A stretch of 64,000 nucleotides of DNA from Baylisascaris procyonis (taxonomy: Eukaryota; Nematoda; Chromadorea; Rhabditida; Ascarididae). The notes under the pieces are model-generated. The model did not search any database. It was not told the origin of the DNA and was given only the letters and a program-made list of their open reading frames with translations. Of this stretch, positions 60,701-64,000 are shown piece after piece. Made by a program: the position numbers and the translations under genes. Location: the NCBI GenBank assembly GCA_037389465.1, contig JAZARR010000221.1, positions 2,458,501 to 2,522,500 of the forward strand. The letters run 5' to 3'. Every line of letters begins with the position of its first letter. The stretch's first letter is position 1.

Positions 60701-63490
60701 GTAAGTCACCGATAAACGCAAACCTGATGCCGATTCGGTGGCTTTGAATAGGGTGGTACGCCGATAGGCCATGTGGGTCCATCGGGGATATCAGCGGAAA
60801 GTGATTCGATTTCCGCAATTAACTGTTCAATCTCATGATCCACCTTGCCAACTTCGACGTTCACAAAGTGCTCATGGAGAGCGCGTGCATCGGCCTCAGA
60901 AAGTAGAGGAGAAACAGAGAGCGAACGATTGAATCTGCTCGACCTAGCCCACCAAGACACCTTATCGTGGATTGCCACTCCACCATCTGCTCCTCCAAAA
61001 CCCATGCCATCTACCTTCCACCAGTTATACTTCATTCCCTGAAATCGAAAATTTCACACTGATCCCCAAAATGGCTTTGCCCACACATAGCTGAATACGG
61101 TAGCAAACCTGTACCATAACGGATCGCTCATTCGTGCTCAATTACTTACGATTGCAAGAAAGATGGCTATTGCAGTACTACTAATTAATTAATGCAAAGA
61201 ATGGAAAATTACAGGTGTAATAAGAAATAATGAGAATTGAGAAAAGGCAATAAATGTAACCTGATATTCATTAACACAAGAGAGATTAGTGGCATGATGG
61301 ATGCACATTTCGAAGGCGGTGTGATCGGAGTTACTCGCTATCGAGTTGCATATATGTCGTTGCCTATAAATAAACTTCACTATAGCCCTATTCATAAAAA
61401 TCGAAGTATTCTACATAATCGACACTTAATTAACTCATAATCTTTTGCCATTACGTTCCACCCAGCTATGAAACTTATTCTATTCTATATCATCCAGCCA
61501 ATAAAATATAGAGAGGACAATTACAGCCGTTCTACTTAAAGAAGAGAGAAACTCTTTGTTCAACAGATATAAATAACAACATGAACGATAGCCTTATCAC
61601 TACCGATACATCAAGTATTAGCAAAAACTTTGCAGCCATACAAATTTCTAATTGATAACATGGGTTCCGCTAGTGCTCTTAACAGATATAAAGTGGAACG
61701 ACTCATGCGAATGTGCCATTGAATAAAACATGAATGAGGAGTTCACAAATTATGCGAATGTAAAGAGAACTAGAGGACTTCTCACATGATACCCTTCGGA
61801 TTGAAAAGATTTTCATTGAGATATAGCGCAAAAGATTATATATATATATATATATATATATCGCAAACAATGAAAAATAAGGAAATAAAAATCAATGAAT
61901 GACAGTTAAATGCAACCATACTTAAGCAGTTATAATTTCCCCTTCTAATCACCCTACAGAGTCAAAAATCTCAACAATGATTGTAATAAATGCAATAAAA
62001 TTACTGAATAAGAGATTGCATCGCCGGATTGGAAAGTAATATGCCAGCCTGAAGGGTACACTTGCGATCGGCAACCGAATTCGATGTGCCCCCAATCGCC
62101 ACTCGTCGATTCCAATTCACATGGTTCACAAAGTTCATCAATTCAAACGGATTCACATATGTCGTATCTGGTATCACATAAAACCAATCGTAATTCTCGT
62201 GTAATGTCTGAAAATGCGCTTTACTTATACTCAGCAAACAAAATATTACGGTGATTTATAACAAACAAATCTTTTCTACTCTTTTATCCATTAGACTGCT
62301 CATATTGAAGGCATATTGAGCAGCTCAGTGAAAAACAGTGCAATGTCATACATTATTAAAGAATTTATCCATTAATGCAGGAATAGCATAGGTGTGCACA
62401 TATGTGTTGGGGTTGCAATGGGAAATTTTTTAAAGAACAGTACCGGAATCTAAGAAAAAATATCGAAAGTCTGGGGTAAAATGCTGCAATGGAGATTCTG
62501 ATGCAATCCTAACTAATAATCTATCTAAGCAACTAGAAGTGAAACTCGAAAACCACCATTTTAACTTGGATTATGGAACGATTCCGATTGCAATGTGCTC
62601 TTGATGCGGAAGCTTATCACAAGTTTCATACGCTGAAAAATATTGAATGTTGATGAGTGTCCCAAAAGGGATGCAAAAGCATGAGTAACATCCATCTATA
62701 CTACAACAGAAAATAACCTATTCCACGACCTATTCTACTAACACATCCGATAGATTCAGCAAGTGCCCAATCAATACGTAGATTACAATATGAACATCAC
62801 CATGCTAACCACCTGCAAAATTTCGAGACGTCACATAGTTCGCGTTTGAACGATTGCATGAAATAAAAAAAAATATTTGTATATTTCATATAGAACTCAA
62901 TAATTATATAATAAATTTTTAAAAGCAATTGTCACATAAATCTGTAATATCAAAAACAAGATTGCAAAGGAAAATAGCTCTGACATCCTATCACTTTTAA
63001 TACTCTATTCTCCTATCATAAATTATTGATAAGCACCTTTGAAAGAAATTCTCTAAGAAATGATACTGACGCATAAACAGTGGAAATAATTTAATGGAAA
63101 TAAGCAAAGTTTTATTTATAAGTGAAAAGGATAGGAAAAATTGCTGTCAGCAAAACGCCGATGAACAAATCTTCCATATTGGGCACATATTCCACGTGGA
63201 TTTAATACCTCAAGCATAGATAAAGCACAATAAAATCAACACACCATATTGAAAATACTATTGAGAATGCTGACGTGGGCATGCTGACCATTGGGTCGAT
63301 AAGGAGTGAGGTTCGGCAATGATGCAATATCGGCGTCAACTCGTGACGCATCGACGAACAGCTGCATGCGAGGCACATGGCGTCCGATCGACGCATTTAA
63401 TGCGACAGTCAGCGAGGACTGCCCCAATATAATGACTAACAATTTCTCACGAATACCCAACTCGGTGGCCGCGAATCGTGCACGTGCAAC
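54797..63490 (-). CDS. mig-22: Chondroitin polymerizing factor (MIG-22/CHPF family), 5' end missing
   Basis: Ten exons, coding order: 63490-63245, 62207-62005, 61363-61261, 61038-60724, 59810-59709, 58958-58746, 58025-57808, 56860-56665, 56104-55895, 55126-54797 (TAG). All phases agree; 711 codons. CHPF-type proteins are Golgi type II membrane partners of chondroitin synthase and allow chain polymerisation. Matches to human CHPF include ATELGIREKLLV, YDWFYVIPDTTYVNP, SADIPDGPTWPIGVPPYSKP, QDGYRMFDAMRGMDY, VPYVKEDTDLTIVIPVGS and MMRAVEPALRLRYHTREC. The first half is the beta-1,3-glycosyltransferase-like (GT31) region, the second the GT7-like region. At the usual DxD positions it has PDTTY (about residue 95) and SPHADI (about 511), as expected of a partner without its own strong transferase activity. 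Roughly 60-80 N-terminal residues, including the signal anchor, are absent: the frame upstream of 63490 soon meets TGA. Exon 61038-60724 starts with a Gly/Trp-rich segment not obvious in human. Confidence 0.9.
58281..58350 (+). other. tRNA-like D-arm fragment
   Basis: TGCCGCTTAGCTCAGACGGT at 58281-58300 contains a near-perfect A box (TAGCTCAGNNGG). No B box or cloverleaf follows, so it is not a functional tRNA. It may be a tRNA-derived SINE head or a pseudogene in an intron of the chondroitin polymerizing factor gene. Confidence 0.3.
59187..59254. repeat. 34-bp tandem duplication in an intron
   Basis: Two near-identical 34-base units containing GACAGGACCTTGAGGGATTA, followed by a partial third copy (CCTTGAGGGAT). 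Confidence 0.85.
61837..61861. repeat. (TA)n microsatellite
   Basis: About 25 bases of TA inside an intron of the chondroitin polymerizing factor gene. Confidence 0.9.
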
Positions 63491-64000
63491 CTTAAATTCA
63501 CTTCCCTCTTCATTTGTTGACACTCATAGTCGCCGATATAAACGAGTGAAAGATCATTACAAGAAAATTATCTTGCTAGAGTGCACTTTTAAATTACATA
63601 AAAACTGATGGAAATTTAAAGAAAATAAAAGATTCCAACATTTACACGTTTGAAATTAGCGATATTGTCAGGAAATCCTTTCAATTCTTTCACTGAACAC
63701 AGATGAAATATGAGACCATCAGTAAAACTTCAAAATGAGTGTTTAGACTCTAACATATTATTCTACAATCATCTGACCTCGTGCAACGAAGATAAAATTG
63801 AGGAGAGGAGATGAGGAGATAAATATGAGCAGCATTTCAGTACAAAAGACCATCTAGGGGAGGAAAAAACAGCTATTATTCTTTTCGCTTTTCCTTAATT
63901 TTCTTTATTTTCGCCACAATCGAGACTCAGAAATCAAAATTTAACCCCATTTCTCTGATAATTATCAAATTTTGGTTAGAGTTGCCTCAACATTCCCGAG
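63491..64000. other. Upstream flank or intron of the chondroitin polymerizing factor gene
   Basis: No exon with a membrane anchor was recognised on the - strand, so the first exon(s) probably lie beyond the window. Confidence 0.5.

Overview
The window looks like nuclear DNA of a nematode. It is AT-rich, with long introns (about 0.5 to 16 kb), and most exon starts I could place follow a TTTCAG- or TTTAG-like acceptor, the usual nematode form. One gene has such an acceptor directly against its ATG, as at a spliced-leader trans-splice site. Two genes were recognised from their protein sequence. I cannot name the species. The sparse gene content and large introns are unlike compact Caenorhabditis genomes and would suit an ascaridoid- or spirurid-like worm, but that is inference.

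Layout. Bases 1-9960 hold no intact gene I can support. They contain a broken LINE-type reverse transcriptase relic (about 500-1510), an inverted repeat, a TA array and a pair of opposed CTGATGA motifs resembling decayed hammerhead/Penelope-type ends (about 3005-3340). Bases 9963-33434 (+) hold a gene I do not recognise: two short exons, each carrying the motif FGSSTPR, and a 2-kb Ser/His/Glu-rich last exon join in perfect phase to about 803 aa. A possible alternative last exon sits at 28670-28785. The 16-kb first intron contains large simple-sequence arrays, a 51-bp tandem duplication, a signal-peptide exon candidate on the opposite strand and an ATG-less open stretch at 16263. Bases 33435-40801 lie between convergent gene ends and hold only repeats and one weak retroelement relic.

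Bases 40802 to about 50529 (-) encode a gamma-synergin homologue: EH domain, long Ser/Ala/Thr-rich linker with an FGDF motif, conserved C-terminal helical region and a CxxC/HxxC end. Seven exons are phase-consistent and well supported; the first exon is tentative. Bases 54797-63490 (-) encode a chondroitin polymerizing factor (Caenorhabditis MIG-22, human CHPF family) in ten phase-consistent exons (711 codons); the N-terminal signal-anchor exon(s) lie outside the recognised part. It is upstream of the synergin gene on the same strand, separated by more than 4 kb that holds a small cluster of GGATTA homeodomain-type sites, so they are not a standard SL2 operon.

Both recognised products belong to the secretory pathway: synergin acts with AP-1/clathrin at the trans-Golgi network and CHPF with Golgi chondroitin synthase. 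Their adjacency may be coincidence. Exon boundaries were deduced by eye from open reading, splice consensus, phase and family alignment recalled from general knowledge; no search was run.
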